Assembly (NCBI GenBank): GCA_021201095.1
Contig: JAJQFO010000017.1
Span: 1 to 56,345 of the forward strand
From: Lachnospiraceae bacterium
GTDB lineage: Bacteria; Bacillota; Clostridia; Lachnospirales; Lachnospiraceae
Reading direction: 5' to 3'
Length of the DNA stretch: 56,345 nt
A program made the translations under genes and the position numbers. Positions 40,111 through 47,817 of this stretch are shown piece after piece. Each line of letters opens with the position of its first letter. Positions within the stretch are counted from its first letter, which is position 1. Below the pieces are notes generated by a model, which saw only the letters and a list, made by a program, of their open reading frames with translations, was not told where the DNA came from and ran no database searches.

Positions 40111-40491
40111 ATGAATGACAAAAATATTAAAATGAACGATTGCTGCGGCTGCGATGAATTCGAAGTCCATGAAAATTTATTAAAAATAGTGAACGAGACG
40201 CTTCCGGATGAGACAACCCTCTATGACCTCGCAGAACTGTTCAAGGTATTCGGTGACTCCACACGCATTCGGATCCTGTATGTTCTGTTTGAGGCAGAGG
40301 TCTGCGTCTGCGACCTCGCCTCGGCGCTGAACATGAATCAGTCCGCGATCTCGCACCAGCTGCGTATTCTGAAGACAAACCGCCTTGTAAAAAGCCGCCG
40401 GGAAGGGAAATCGGTGTTTTATTCCCTCGCGGACGACCATGTGCGCACCATCCTCGCCCAAGGGGAAGAGCATCTGGGCGAGGAATCGTGA
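40111..40491 (+). CDS. CadC/SmtB-type metal-sensing repressor
   Basis: A 126-residue ArsR-family winged-helix protein. Metal-binding residues resemble CadC: an N-terminal cysteine cluster NDCCGCDE (about 10-17) and EVCVCDLA in helix 3 (about 63-70) form the alpha3N site. DDHVRTILAQGEEHLGE (about 107-123, Asp/His/His/Glu) matches the alpha5 zinc site. The recognition helix is NQSAISHQLRILKTNRLV. It likely releases the operator at 37679-37697 when metal (Cd, Pb or Zn) rises. AAAGGA lies 4 nt before the ATG. It is the last gene of the operon. Confidence 0.9.
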   Translation: MNDKNIKMNDCCGCDEFEVHENLLKIVNETLPDETTLYDLAELFKVFGDSTRIRILYVLFEAEVCVCDLASALNMNQSAISHQLRILKTNRLVKSRREGKSVFYSLADDHVRTILAQGEEHLGEES

Positions 40492-40496
40492 TAATC

Positions 40497-40603
40497 GTCC
40501 GCACTTGCTTCGCAAGTGTGGACATATAGTGAAAGCCGCGCATTATAAGTTGCGCTTCGCGCAAGGCGCGGCCTGCGTCCGCACTTGCTTCGCAAGTGCG
40601 GAC
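40497..40603. repeat. Palindrome-rich element (family B, copy 2)
   Basis: Two copies of GTCCGCACTTGC-TTC-GCAAGTGnGGAC (shown in halves; 40497-40523 and 40577-40603) flank GCCGCGC...TTGCGC-TTC-GCGCAA...GCGCGGC. Its arrangement mirrors 25394-25555 on the other strand. The rest of 40604-40762 has no recognisable signal other than the GGAGG of the next gene. Confidence 0.8.
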
Positions 40604-40762
40604 ATATGATAACACGATTGCATAATTTGATGATACAAGGGACACAAGATCAGGAGTGGAACGTTCGCGTTCCTATTCCTGACTTTAAAGACCGCAGCAG
40701 CATGCCATTTTGTCACTCGAATCATTTAATCGAAAAAAGGCAGGATACTACGGAGGTTTCCT

Positions 40763-41383
40763 ATGATTAACCGAGATGATATGCTGGAGCTGACCCGGCG
40801 CATGACACTTTCGCGCTCTTCCATCGACCGCATCGCAGGTGCATATTTTGACGAAGAAGGCTATGTAGACGGCACCTTCAACACCCATTTTCTGAAGCTC
40901 TCCGCACCGGAGCGCGGCAGACACCTGCAGATCGCGAAGGATGTAATCTTTGCGGAGACCAATGTTCTTCTGAAGGATTATCGGATTCCAAAGGACGCCG
41001 AGAAGCCGGGAAGCTTCTGGCAGTTGCTGAACGGAATAAAAGCATGCGGACTGAAAAATGACGCGCTTCTGGATGTACTGTATGAGATGGTCGGAGATGC
41101 ATATCACCCTGGTGCGCCGTATGCCTTTCTGGTGTTTCATGGATGCTATGACGTCCCCCGTAAGGGAACCGATCAGGAATGGATCGAAGGCTCTGAAGAG
41201 GTCTACGAGTATCTGATCTGCGCCCTCTGCCCGCTTTCGGGCGACTATGAGGCGGGCAGCCCGGAGTTTGGGTTTCTCTACCCGGCCTTCCGTGGCCGGA
41301 GCTCGGACGAACGGTATGTGAATATATTTGACTGTGAAAAAAAGCAGCTGCATACACCTTTTATGCAGCTGTTAGGCTTGTAA
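40763..41383 (+). CDS. Short DUF4317 family protein
   Basis: A 206-residue protein resembling the N-terminal half of DUF4317, a family common in Lachnospiraceae with no known function. Shared features include an opening TRRMTLSRSSIDRIAGAYFD, then VLYEMVGDAYHPGAPYAFLV, HGCYDVPRKGTDQE, VYEYLICALCPLS and FGFLYPAFRGRSSD. Full DUF4317 proteins are near 380-400 residues. This one stops soon after PAFRGRSSD, with a short unrelated tail (FDCEKKQLHTPFMQLLGL), so it is a short form or a truncation. GGAGG sits 6 nt before the ATG. Confidence 0.8.
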   Translation: MINRDDMLELTRRMTLSRSSIDRIAGAYFDEEGYVDGTFNTHFLKLSAPERGRHLQIAKDVIFAETNVLLKDYRIPKDAEKPGSFWQLLNGIKACGLKNDALLDVLYEMVGDAYHPGAPYAFLVFHGCYDVPRKGTDQEWIEGSEEVYEYLICALCPLSGDYEAGSPEFGFLYPAFRGRSSDERYVNIFDCEKKQLHTPFMQLLGL

Positions 41384-41499
41384 AAATCGGACAGGGGTGA
41401 GGCTTATACATCGAGCAGGAGAGGTTTTCCTGCTCCTGCCCGCCCGCACTGGGCGCGTCCAGCGCAAGCTGGCTCCCTGCGCGCTCCTGTGCATATAAA

Positions 41500-41541
41500 G
41501 CTGCCGACCATCTCCCATACATATGAGACATGAGCGGCAGC
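41500..41541 (-). terminator. Terminator of the AGE-family gene
   Basis: Minus strand: GCTGCCG ... CGGCAGC with an inner TCTC/GAGA pairing, followed by TTTATAT. It lies just after the stop at 41552. A second hairpin, GAGCAGGA/TCCTGCTC (41413-41435), follows the DUF4317 gene but lacks a clear T-tract. Confidence 0.55.
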
Positions 41542-41551
41542 CGCTGTATTC

Positions 41552-42826
41552 TTATCTTTTCAGTCCCTTCTTCACCGCCGAAGCGATAGACACGGACGGA
41601 TCATAGTAAGGAATCAGCGTCGCCTGCAATGCGTGATAGAGGTCGGATTTTCCTGGCCAGACAGTGCCGATCACCTGGTTATTGCGGTCCAGCTGATGGA
41701 ACCAGGAGCCGTTCACATGGTCGAGTACCTTCTCATCCAGATACTGCAAAAACTGCGCATAGTCATTCGCATACTCTTTCTTTCCGGTCGCGCGGTACAG
41801 CACGGCGGAGGTATTGATCGCCTCGGCCAGCGTCCAGTGCATCCGGTCATGCACCACCGGTCTGCCTTCCCAGTCGGTCGTATAGACAATGCCGGGAGCT
41901 CCATCTACGTTCCAGGCATCTGTAATTGCGCGGTGATACAGCTTTTCTGCTGCCTCTATGTACTTTGCCGGCTGCCGCAGACTCTCTCCGACCACGCCGA
42001 TGCGTTCCTCAAAGGCCGGAACCGAAAGTGCCCACTGCGTAATCAGACGCGCCCATTCAATGCCGTGGCCCGGCGTAGCTCCATACGGTTTAAACTGGTC
42101 GTCCGGCCGATCCTTATTACACTCCAGATCCGGAGTCCAGTCCTTCCGGAAATGCTCGGGGATCCGCCAGTCATTTGCGGACGCCCACTCAAGCACATGA
42201 TTGATAATGCGCTCTGCTCTGACACGATATTCATCATTTGAAATCGCGTCCGCTACAGCCAGAAACGCCTCCACCGTATGCATATTTGCATTCAATCCCC
42301 GATAATCGTCAAGAACCGTCAGCTCCGTATTCCAGGTATCGCAGGAAAGCCCCTCCTCCCCATTCCAGAAATAAGAATCATAAAAAATCAAGGCTTCCTT
42401 CAGCAATTCCTGGGTGCCCGGCCGCCCCGCCAGGATTGCGGAAGAAGCAGCCAGAATCACAAACGCGTGCGCGTAGCACTGCTTATCCGGCAAAATGCCG
42501 CCGTCCGCCTTTAATCCGGCATACCACCCGCCGTTTTTTGCGTCATGCAGCTCGCTCATCAGTCCATGAAGCGCCGCGTCCACCAGAGCCTCGCTGCCCT
42601 CATGCTTAAGCAAAGTGCCGAGGCTGTAGACATGCGCCATGCGGCAGGTAATCCAGGTTTCTCTTGGCCGATCCTTCCACGGCGTACCATCATCCCCCAG
42701 GTAATACGAGCCTCCCTGCGGTGATGGGAACTGATGTCCAAAGCGCAGGAGATCCTCGCGGATTTCCGCCATAAAGGCCCGATTTTCCTCCGTATCAATC
42801 TGGTACTTTGCGTTCGTTTCACTCAT
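41552..42826 (-). CDS. AGE/YihS-family aldose-ketose isomerase or epimerase
   Basis: A 424-residue (alpha/alpha)6-barrel protein of the N-acylglucosamine 2-epimerase superfamily. Conserved blocks are ETWITCRMAHVYSLG (about 56-70), GLNANMHTVEAFLA (His, about 178), GATPGHGIEWARLI (His, about 250), VHDRMHWTLAEAI, and SWFHQLDRNNQV followed by WPGKSDLYHALQA (catalytic His). The last block is typical of the YihS subgroup (mannose-fructose or sulfoquinovose isomerases) rather than renin-binding-type epimerases. The GH31 gene 4.4 kb away could in principle supply a substrate, but no transporter or aldolase links them. Precise substrate unknown. Confidence 0.85.
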   Translation of the reverse strand: MSETNAKYQIDTEENRAFMAEIREDLLRFGHQFPSPQGGSYYLGDDGTPWKDRPRETWITCRMAHVYSLGTLLKHEGSEALVDAALHGLMSELHDAKNGGWYAGLKADGGILPDKQCYAHAFVILAASSAILAGRPGTQELLKEALIFYDSYFWNGEEGLSCDTWNTELTVLDDYRGLNANMHTVEAFLAVADAISNDEYRVRAERIINHVLEWASANDWRIPEHFRKDWTPDLECNKDRPDDQFKPYGATPGHGIEWARLITQWALSVPAFEERIGVVGESLRQPAKYIEAAEKLYHRAITDAWNVDGAPGIVYTTDWEGRPVVHDRMHWTLAEAINTSAVLYRATGKKEYANDYAQFLQYLDEKVLDHVNGSWFHQLDRNNQVIGTVWPGKSDLYHALQATLIPYYDPSVSIASAVKKGLKR

Positions 42827-42887
42827 GGTTCTCTTACTCCTTTTGTGTTCGATTAAATTCTGATTGCGTAATTTTCTAATCTCCGGT

Positions 42888-44279
42888 TTACCGCAAAAAC
42901 ATATGGATCATTTTATCATAAATCGTTTTGTACGGCTGATAGCGCATCGGAAGGTCGAGCCAAAGTTTTTTGTCCAGGATGCTCTTTGAATGGGAAAACG
43001 TGTCAAATCCCTTTTTGCCATGATAAGAGCCCATCCCGCTCTCTCCGAATCCGCCGAATCCCATCTCGCTCGTCGCCAGGTGAATGACCGTATCGTTCAC
43101 GCAGCCGCCCCCGAAGCGGCCTTTGGACATCACCATCCGGGCGGCTCCCCGGCTGCGGGTAAAGAGATACAAAGCCAGCGGATGCTCCATAGAATTAATC
43201 TTTGCGACTGCCTGGTCCAGCGACTGATAAGTGAGGATCGGCAGTACCGGTCCAAAGATTTCCTCCTGCATGATAGGATCCTCAAATGTAACGCCGTCGA
43301 TCACGGTCGGCTCTATCCGCAAAGTCTCCTCGTCCGAGTGTCCGCCGGCGACGATCCGCGAACCAGTCCCAGTGGCATCTATCAATCCCCGGATCCGGTC
43401 AAAATGTTTCCGGTTGATGATCTTCCCATAATCGTCATTTTGCAGAGGCTGTTTCCCAAACTGCCTGCGGATCTGCAGACAAATCTGCGCGACCAGTTCA
43501 TCCTTGATAGCCGGGTCACAATATACATAGTCCGGTGCCACGCAGGTCTGACCGCAGTTCAGATACTTTCCAAATACAATCCGTTTTGCCGACAGCTTCA
43601 GATTTGCGGTGCGGTCCACGATGCAGGGACTCTTTCCTCCCAGCTCAAGCGTCACCGGAGTCAGATGATCCGATGCGTGCCGCATCACTTCGCGGCCCAC
43701 GGATTTACTGCCGGTAAAGAAAATATAGTCAAAGTGTTCCTGCAGCAGATACTGATTTTCTTCGCGTCCTCCGGTAACCACTGCCACGTAGGATTCCTCA
43801 AAACACTCTTTCATCATCTTCGCAATCAGAGCACTCGTATTCGGCGAATAAGCGCTTGGCTTAAGCACCACCGTATTTCCTGCGGCGAGCGCGTCCGCCA
43901 GAGGCTCCATCGTCAGCAAAAACGGATAGTTCCAGGGACTCATAATCAGCGTCACTCCGTAGGGCGACGGTTTGGTAAAGCTGTGGGAACAGAACTGCGC
44001 CAGCGGTGTCCGCACCGTCTTATCCCGCGCAAAGGATCTGGTATGCTTCTGCATGTAGCTGATCTCGCTTAAGGTCAGTCCCGTCTCACACATATAGCTC
44101 TCCGATGAGCTCTTGCCAAGGTCCTTTTTCAGCGCATCGCTGATCTCGTCTTCATGCTTTCGGATGCAGCTTTTCAGGCGGCTGATCGCATTCAGCCGAT
44201 GCTCTACATGCAAGGTCACTCCGGACGCAAAATACGCGCGCTGCTTCTCCACGATTTCTCTGATCTGTGTCTCAGTCAT
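42888..44279 (-). CDS. Aldehyde dehydrogenase (class 3-like)
   Basis: A 463-residue NAD(P)-dependent aldehyde dehydrogenase. Motifs are the substrate/cofactor block MSPWNYPFLLTMEPL (Asn near 116), GNTVVLKPSAYSP, the cofactor loop IFFTGSKSVGREV, the general-base VTLELGGKSPCIV, and catalytic Cys in YLNCGQTCVAPDYV. EEIFGPVLPI is near 340. The shorter length and hydrophobic C-terminal tail are like class 3 or fatty-aldehyde enzymes. GGGGGC sits 6 nt before the ATG. It lies between the isomerase and an iron alcohol dehydrogenase on the same strand; an alcohol-aldehyde-acid route is possible. Confidence 0.92.
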   Translation of the reverse strand: MTETQIREIVEKQRAYFASGVTLHVEHRLNAISRLKSCIRKHEDEISDALKKDLGKSSSESYMCETGLTLSEISYMQKHTRSFARDKTVRTPLAQFCSHSFTKPSPYGVTLIMSPWNYPFLLTMEPLADALAAGNTVVLKPSAYSPNTSALIAKMMKECFEESYVAVVTGGREENQYLLQEHFDYIFFTGSKSVGREVMRHASDHLTPVTLELGGKSPCIVDRTANLKLSAKRIVFGKYLNCGQTCVAPDYVYCDPAIKDELVAQICLQIRRQFGKQPLQNDDYGKIINRKHFDRIRGLIDATGTGSRIVAGGHSDEETLRIEPTVIDGVTFEDPIMQEEIFGPVLPILTYQSLDQAVAKINSMEHPLALYLFTRSRGAARMVMSKGRFGGGCVNDTVIHLATSEMGFGGFGESGMGSYHGKKGFDTFSHSKSILDKKLWLDLPMRYQPYKTIYDKMIHMFLR

Positions 44280-44377
44280 TCAATTGCCCCCTTTTGTATA
44301 ATGTCTGATATTGGACACATCCGCCCTGATAAAAAGAAGTTTTTTACCTGCCTGTAGCAATCTGTACTTCACCTCAG

Positions 44378-45694
44378 TCAGCGCTCCAATACCTTATAAT
44401 AAAACCTCTCCAGCTCTTTCGCGTCCATCAGAACCGGCACCGGATAGAGCGGGTTGGCTTCCTTGTCCGCGTACTGTGCCAGTTTCGTAATATCATCCTT
44501 CCAGAGCTCCGGCACGGTGTCGCCGATACCAAAACGCTTCTTCATGGCCTTGATGGCTTCAATAAACGCCTTTGCCGCCTCCTCCTTTGGATCTGTCTCT
44601 TTTGCCACACCGGCAGCTGCTGCCAGCGCAGCGAGCTTTTCATAGTATATCTCGCGTCTGCGCCGCAGATGCGTCCCGCCAGACATTCCTGTACGTTTTT
44701 CAGAATCCGGCCTCTGCGCCGTACTGTCCGCATCTTTGTGGCAGCATGAGTCCCTTTCCAGACAAGAAGCATACTCCTCAAGGACAAATGGCAGCAGAAT
44801 CGCGTTCGCCAGTCCATGCGGAACGTTATACTGCCCGCCCAGGGAATGTGCGACCGCGTGGACATAGCCCACATAGGATTTTGTAAACGCGCAGCCCGCA
44901 TAATAGGAAGCGCGGAGCATATTCCTTCTTGCTTTCACATTTTTCCCATTTGTGTATGCTTCATCCAGATTTTCAAAAATCAATTTGACCGCCCGCTCGG
45001 CATCTCTGCGCGTGCCGCGGGTCGTCGTATTGCCAATATAAGCCTCCACAGCGTGGGTCAGTGCATCCATCCCGGTTGTTGCGGTGACAAACGGCGGCAG
45101 GCTTAAGGTGACATTCGGATCCAGCACTGCGTAACGCGGAATCAGGCTGAAATCATTGATCACATATTTGTGTCTCGTTTCGGCATCCACGATGACACAC
45201 GCCAGCGTTGTCTCCGACCCGGTCCCCGCCGTTGTCGGCACCGCGATCAAAAGCGGCAGCTTCGCGTGCACATGAAGGATTCCCTTCATCTTTTCCAGAG
45301 ACTGTCTCGGCTTCGCGACGCGCGCTCCCACAGCTTTCGCACAGTCCATACTGGAGCCTCCGCCAAATCCGATGATTGCCTCACAGAACTGCGCATGATA
45401 CAACTCCAGCGCTTCCTCCACATTTGCCGTGGTCGGGTTTGCCGCTGTCCTGTCATATATAGCATAGAAAATACCATTTTCCGTCAGGGCCTTCTCCAGC
45501 TCCTTTGTCAGCCCCAGGGAGGCAATCCCAGGGTCCGTAACAATCAGCACCCGTGTGAGCTTTTTCTTATGCAGCAGCCGGGGGATTTTTTCCACAGAAC
45601 CGATGATTTTCGGGTTGCGGTAGGGTAAAACCGGCAGGGCAAGCTTAAAAACCGTCTGAAAAGCGCGGCAATAAATTTTTTTCAGAGAATTCAT
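44378..45694 (-). CDS. Iron-containing alcohol dehydrogenase
   Basis: A 438-residue group III (Fe-dependent) alcohol dehydrogenase. The start is the ATG at 45694 (MNSLKKIYCRAFQ) with AAGGAG 6 nt upstream. The NAD-binding part has IGFGGGSSMDCAKAVGA and AVPTTAGTGSETT. Metal ligands lie in DALTHAVEAYIG and in AVAHSLGGQYNVPHGLANAILLP (written for its two His-containing motifs). An extra segment of about 35 hydrophilic residues (CCHKDADSTAQRPDSEKRTG and on) interrupts the C-terminal domain after EYASCLERD. Paired with the aldehyde dehydrogenase gene 98 nt downstream. Confidence 0.91.
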   Translation of the reverse strand: MNSLKKIYCRAFQTVFKLALPVLPYRNPKIIGSVEKIPRLLHKKKLTRVLIVTDPGIASLGLTKELEKALTENGIFYAIYDRTAANPTTANVEEALELYHAQFCEAIIGFGGGSSMDCAKAVGARVAKPRQSLEKMKGILHVHAKLPLLIAVPTTAGTGSETTLACVIVDAETRHKYVINDFSLIPRYAVLDPNVTLSLPPFVTATTGMDALTHAVEAYIGNTTTRGTRRDAERAVKLIFENLDEAYTNGKNVKARRNMLRASYYAGCAFTKSYVGYVHAVAHSLGGQYNVPHGLANAILLPFVLEEYASCLERDSCCHKDADSTAQRPDSEKRTGMSGGTHLRRRREIYYEKLAALAAAAGVAKETDPKEEAAKAFIEAIKAMKKRFGIGDTVPELWKDDITKLAQYADKEANPLYPVPVLMDAKELERFYYKVLER

Positions 45695-45874
45695 ACAGGA
45701 CTCCTTTACAGGGCACGCACAGTCTGTGCGTATGAAACACATCTTGGAAACTATTCCAAAAAACATGAGGTCATTATACATCCTTGCTCTCCTATTTTCA
45801 ATGAAATATCCATAGTTTTTTCTGTCGGTTTCATTTCACTTCGTATCCATTCCGTACCTTTGCAACCACGAGGA

Positions 45875-45939
45875 ATATCCCATGCGAAGCGTGGGATGCC
45901 TCCCGGCGAGGGCATATCCCATGCGAAGCATGGGATGCC
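45875..45939. repeat. Two 26-bp palindromic direct repeats
   Basis: ATATCCCATGCGAAGCGTGG-GATGCC (45875-45900) and the same with CATGG (45914-45939). Each folds as CCCATGC-GAA-GCATGGG. It lies in the gap before the EAL gene; the remaining 45695-46026 shows nothing else I can name. Confidence 0.8.
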
Positions 45940-46026
45940 CGCGCCCCGCAATCAAAGATACGATGCAGCTTCCGGTCTGCAGGGAACAAACAGCAATCGT
46001 TTGTCTCATTTTTCGCAAAATCACAG

Positions 46027-46055
46027 TTGTATAAACGTAATTATTTTGCTATACT
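46027..46055 (+). promoter_or_regulatory. Promoter of the EAL gene
   Basis: -35 TTGTAT (46027-46032), 17-nt spacer, -10 TATACT (46050-46055). The leader to the ATG at 46192 is about 130 nt, with no clear riboswitch. Confidence 0.55.
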
Positions 46056-46191
46056 GGATTCAGTTTTATGCAAAAAATACATCAGACCCGGCAGATTTGT
46101 CCGACAGATCTGTCCGTTTCAGCCAAGAAGAATCGTAACTGTGAAGATACGGAATCGTTACGAAGAATCCAATCAGAAAGGGTATGCGTTT

Positions 46192-47517
46192 ATGCAGTCT
46201 GAGAAAGAAATAAAGGACAAGGAAGCCGCCATCCGGCAGGCACTTGAGCATCACGAATTTATCGTTTACTATCAGCCGCAGTATAAGGCACTCCGCGGGC
46301 AGCTTGCCAGTGCGGAAGCCCTCGCACGATGGAAAAAGCCGGACGGCAGCATCGGCATGCCCGGCGAGTTTATTCCCTATATGGAAGAAGGCAGTCTGAT
46401 CTGTGAGCTGGACTGGCAGATCCTGCAGGAGGTCTGCCGTTTTTTGAAAAATCGAATCGACACGGGTGAGGAAGCAGTGCCCATTGCAGTCAATTTCTCC
46501 AGAAACCATCTGGATGAGACCGACTTTGTCGGCAGGCTTTGCGGCTGGATTGATCAGCAGAAGATCCCGCACGAGCTGATCCACATTGAAATCACAGAGT
46601 CCTCTCTGGCCAGCGACACTGAGCGTATCATCCCGCTCGTCGCCTCCATCCGGGCGCAAGGATTCCATGTAGCCATCGACGATTTCGGCAGCGGTCTTTC
46701 CTCGTTAAGTATGGTGAAGGATGTCGATGCGGATATTTTAAAAATCGACCGCTCGTTGCTCTTTGGCGATCCTGGCAATGACAAGGACCGCATTGTGCTG
46801 GAAAGCATCTATGAGTTTGCGAAGCGCCTGCATCTGACCACTGTGGCAGAAGGTGTAGAGACCCGTGAACAGCTGGGATTTTTGCGTACCTGCGGCTGCG
46901 ACCTGATCCAGGGCTACCTGTTCGCGAAGCCCATGCCCGAGGAAGCGTTCTCACAGATCTGCAGCCGCCAGACGACCGCCCGGGAGGGCACAAAAGTCTG
47001 CAGCCATCCAGCAGCTTCTCAGGCAAACACCGAGGTCTGCGGCCAACCGGCGACCGCCCGGGAAAGCATAAAAAATGAGGAAGGAGAAACAGTTTCCGAA
47101 CCAGTTTCCGAAGACATTCTGATGATCCAGCCGCGCTCCAGCGCTATGCAGCTGCTCATAGAAGTCATTTTCAAAAAATACCCTCTCGTCATTTTTTCAA
47201 ATCTGACGCGCAATAGTTACTATATGATGACCTATGATAATTTTACTACAACCTCCTGTCCGCCTGCCGGTGTGTTTGATGAGCTGATCGTCCACGGCGC
47301 GTCCTCCATGCACCCGGAGGATCAGCAGCTGTTTGCCGATACCTTCCGCAGTGACTCGCTTCTGGCGGCGCACGCCGCCGGACAGGAATGTGTGCGCATC
47401 GTGACCAGGCAGCTCGGAGACGACGGAATCTACCGCTCTGTGGAGACTGCGGACTATTTTGTAAAAAGTCCCGATTCGGACGATGTGCTCGTGATTACGC
47501 TTTGCCAGAATGTTTAA
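46192..47517 (+). CDS. EAL-domain cyclic-di-GMP phosphodiesterase with C-terminal PAS-like domain
   Basis: Degrades c-di-GMP; about 441 residues from the ATG at 46192 (AAAGGG upstream; an in-frame GTG at 46141 is an alternative). The EAL domain (about 18-257) keeps the active-site residues: SAEALARW (Glu42), VNFSRN (Asn101), IEITES (Glu133, Glu135), DDFGSG (Asp163, Asp164), LKIDR (Lys184) and VAEGVE (Glu220). There is no GGDEF domain and no membrane segment. A Cys- and Ala-rich linker (about 258-300, units like TAREGTKVCSHPA) leads to a C-terminal PAS-like domain (LVIFSNLTRNSYYMMTYDNF). Predicted to be active. Confidence 0.9.
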   Translation: MQSEKEIKDKEAAIRQALEHHEFIVYYQPQYKALRGQLASAEALARWKKPDGSIGMPGEFIPYMEEGSLICELDWQILQEVCRFLKNRIDTGEEAVPIAVNFSRNHLDETDFVGRLCGWIDQQKIPHELIHIEITESSLASDTERIIPLVASIRAQGFHVAIDDFGSGLSSLSMVKDVDADILKIDRSLLFGDPGNDKDRIVLESIYEFAKRLHLTTVAEGVETREQLGFLRTCGCDLIQGYLFAKPMPEEAFSQICSRQTTAREGTKVCSHPAASQANTEVCGQPATARESIKNEEGETVSEPVSEDILMIQPRSSAMQLLIEVIFKKYPLVIFSNLTRNSYYMMTYDNFTTTSCPPAGVFDELIVHGASSMHPEDQQLFADTFRSDSLLAAHAAGQECVRIVTRQLGDDGIYRSVETADYFVKSPDSDDVLVITLCQNV

Positions 47518-47539
47518 AACACCCTATCCGCCTGCGCGG

Positions 47540-47690
47540 TATGCCATAAGGGCGCTGAGCGCCAGTGGCACACGTTTCATGTCCCGATTTTCGCAGAAAA
47601 TCGAGGACGCAGACACCGACCGAAGCGTCAGCGAAGATGCCGACGCAGGCGGAGGATTCCTTATGGCTACGGCCAGGTGCAGCTTTAGCC
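47540..47690. repeat. Palindrome-rich element (family C-like, copy 3)
   Basis: Follows the EAL stop. It contains GGCGCTGAGCGCC, GATTTTCGCAGAAAATC (47585-47601), and a GCCGACGCAGGCGGAGGATT segment, bounded by GCCATAAG...CTTATGGC (47546-47667), which would close the whole element as one long stem. No coding frame with start signals is seen. Confidence 0.65.
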
Positions 47691-47726
47691 GCAAAATACC
47701 TTGCCAGGCTCTATGCACAAAAGAAA

Positions 47727-47775
47727 GCCCCCTGGTTCGCACGTTTTTTGCACGATAAACCAGAGGGTTTTTCAT
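47727..47775. terminator. Convergent terminator between the EAL gene and the sugar permease gene
   Basis: The stem CCC(C)CTGGTT / AACCAGAGGG is followed on the plus strand by TTTTTC and on the minus strand by TTTCTTTTG. It can serve both converging units. Confidence 0.7.
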
Positions 47776-47817
47776 CTTATCATCTTATCATCTTATGATT
47801 TGAGCGACAAAAGGTCA

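Noticed and set aside
34911-42826. A sulfoquinovose pathway formed by the GH31 and YihS-like genes
   Set aside because: They are 4.4 kb apart on either side of a metal operon, GH31 lacks any sulfoquinovosidase motif I can confirm, and no transaldolase or sulfolactaldehyde gene is seen.
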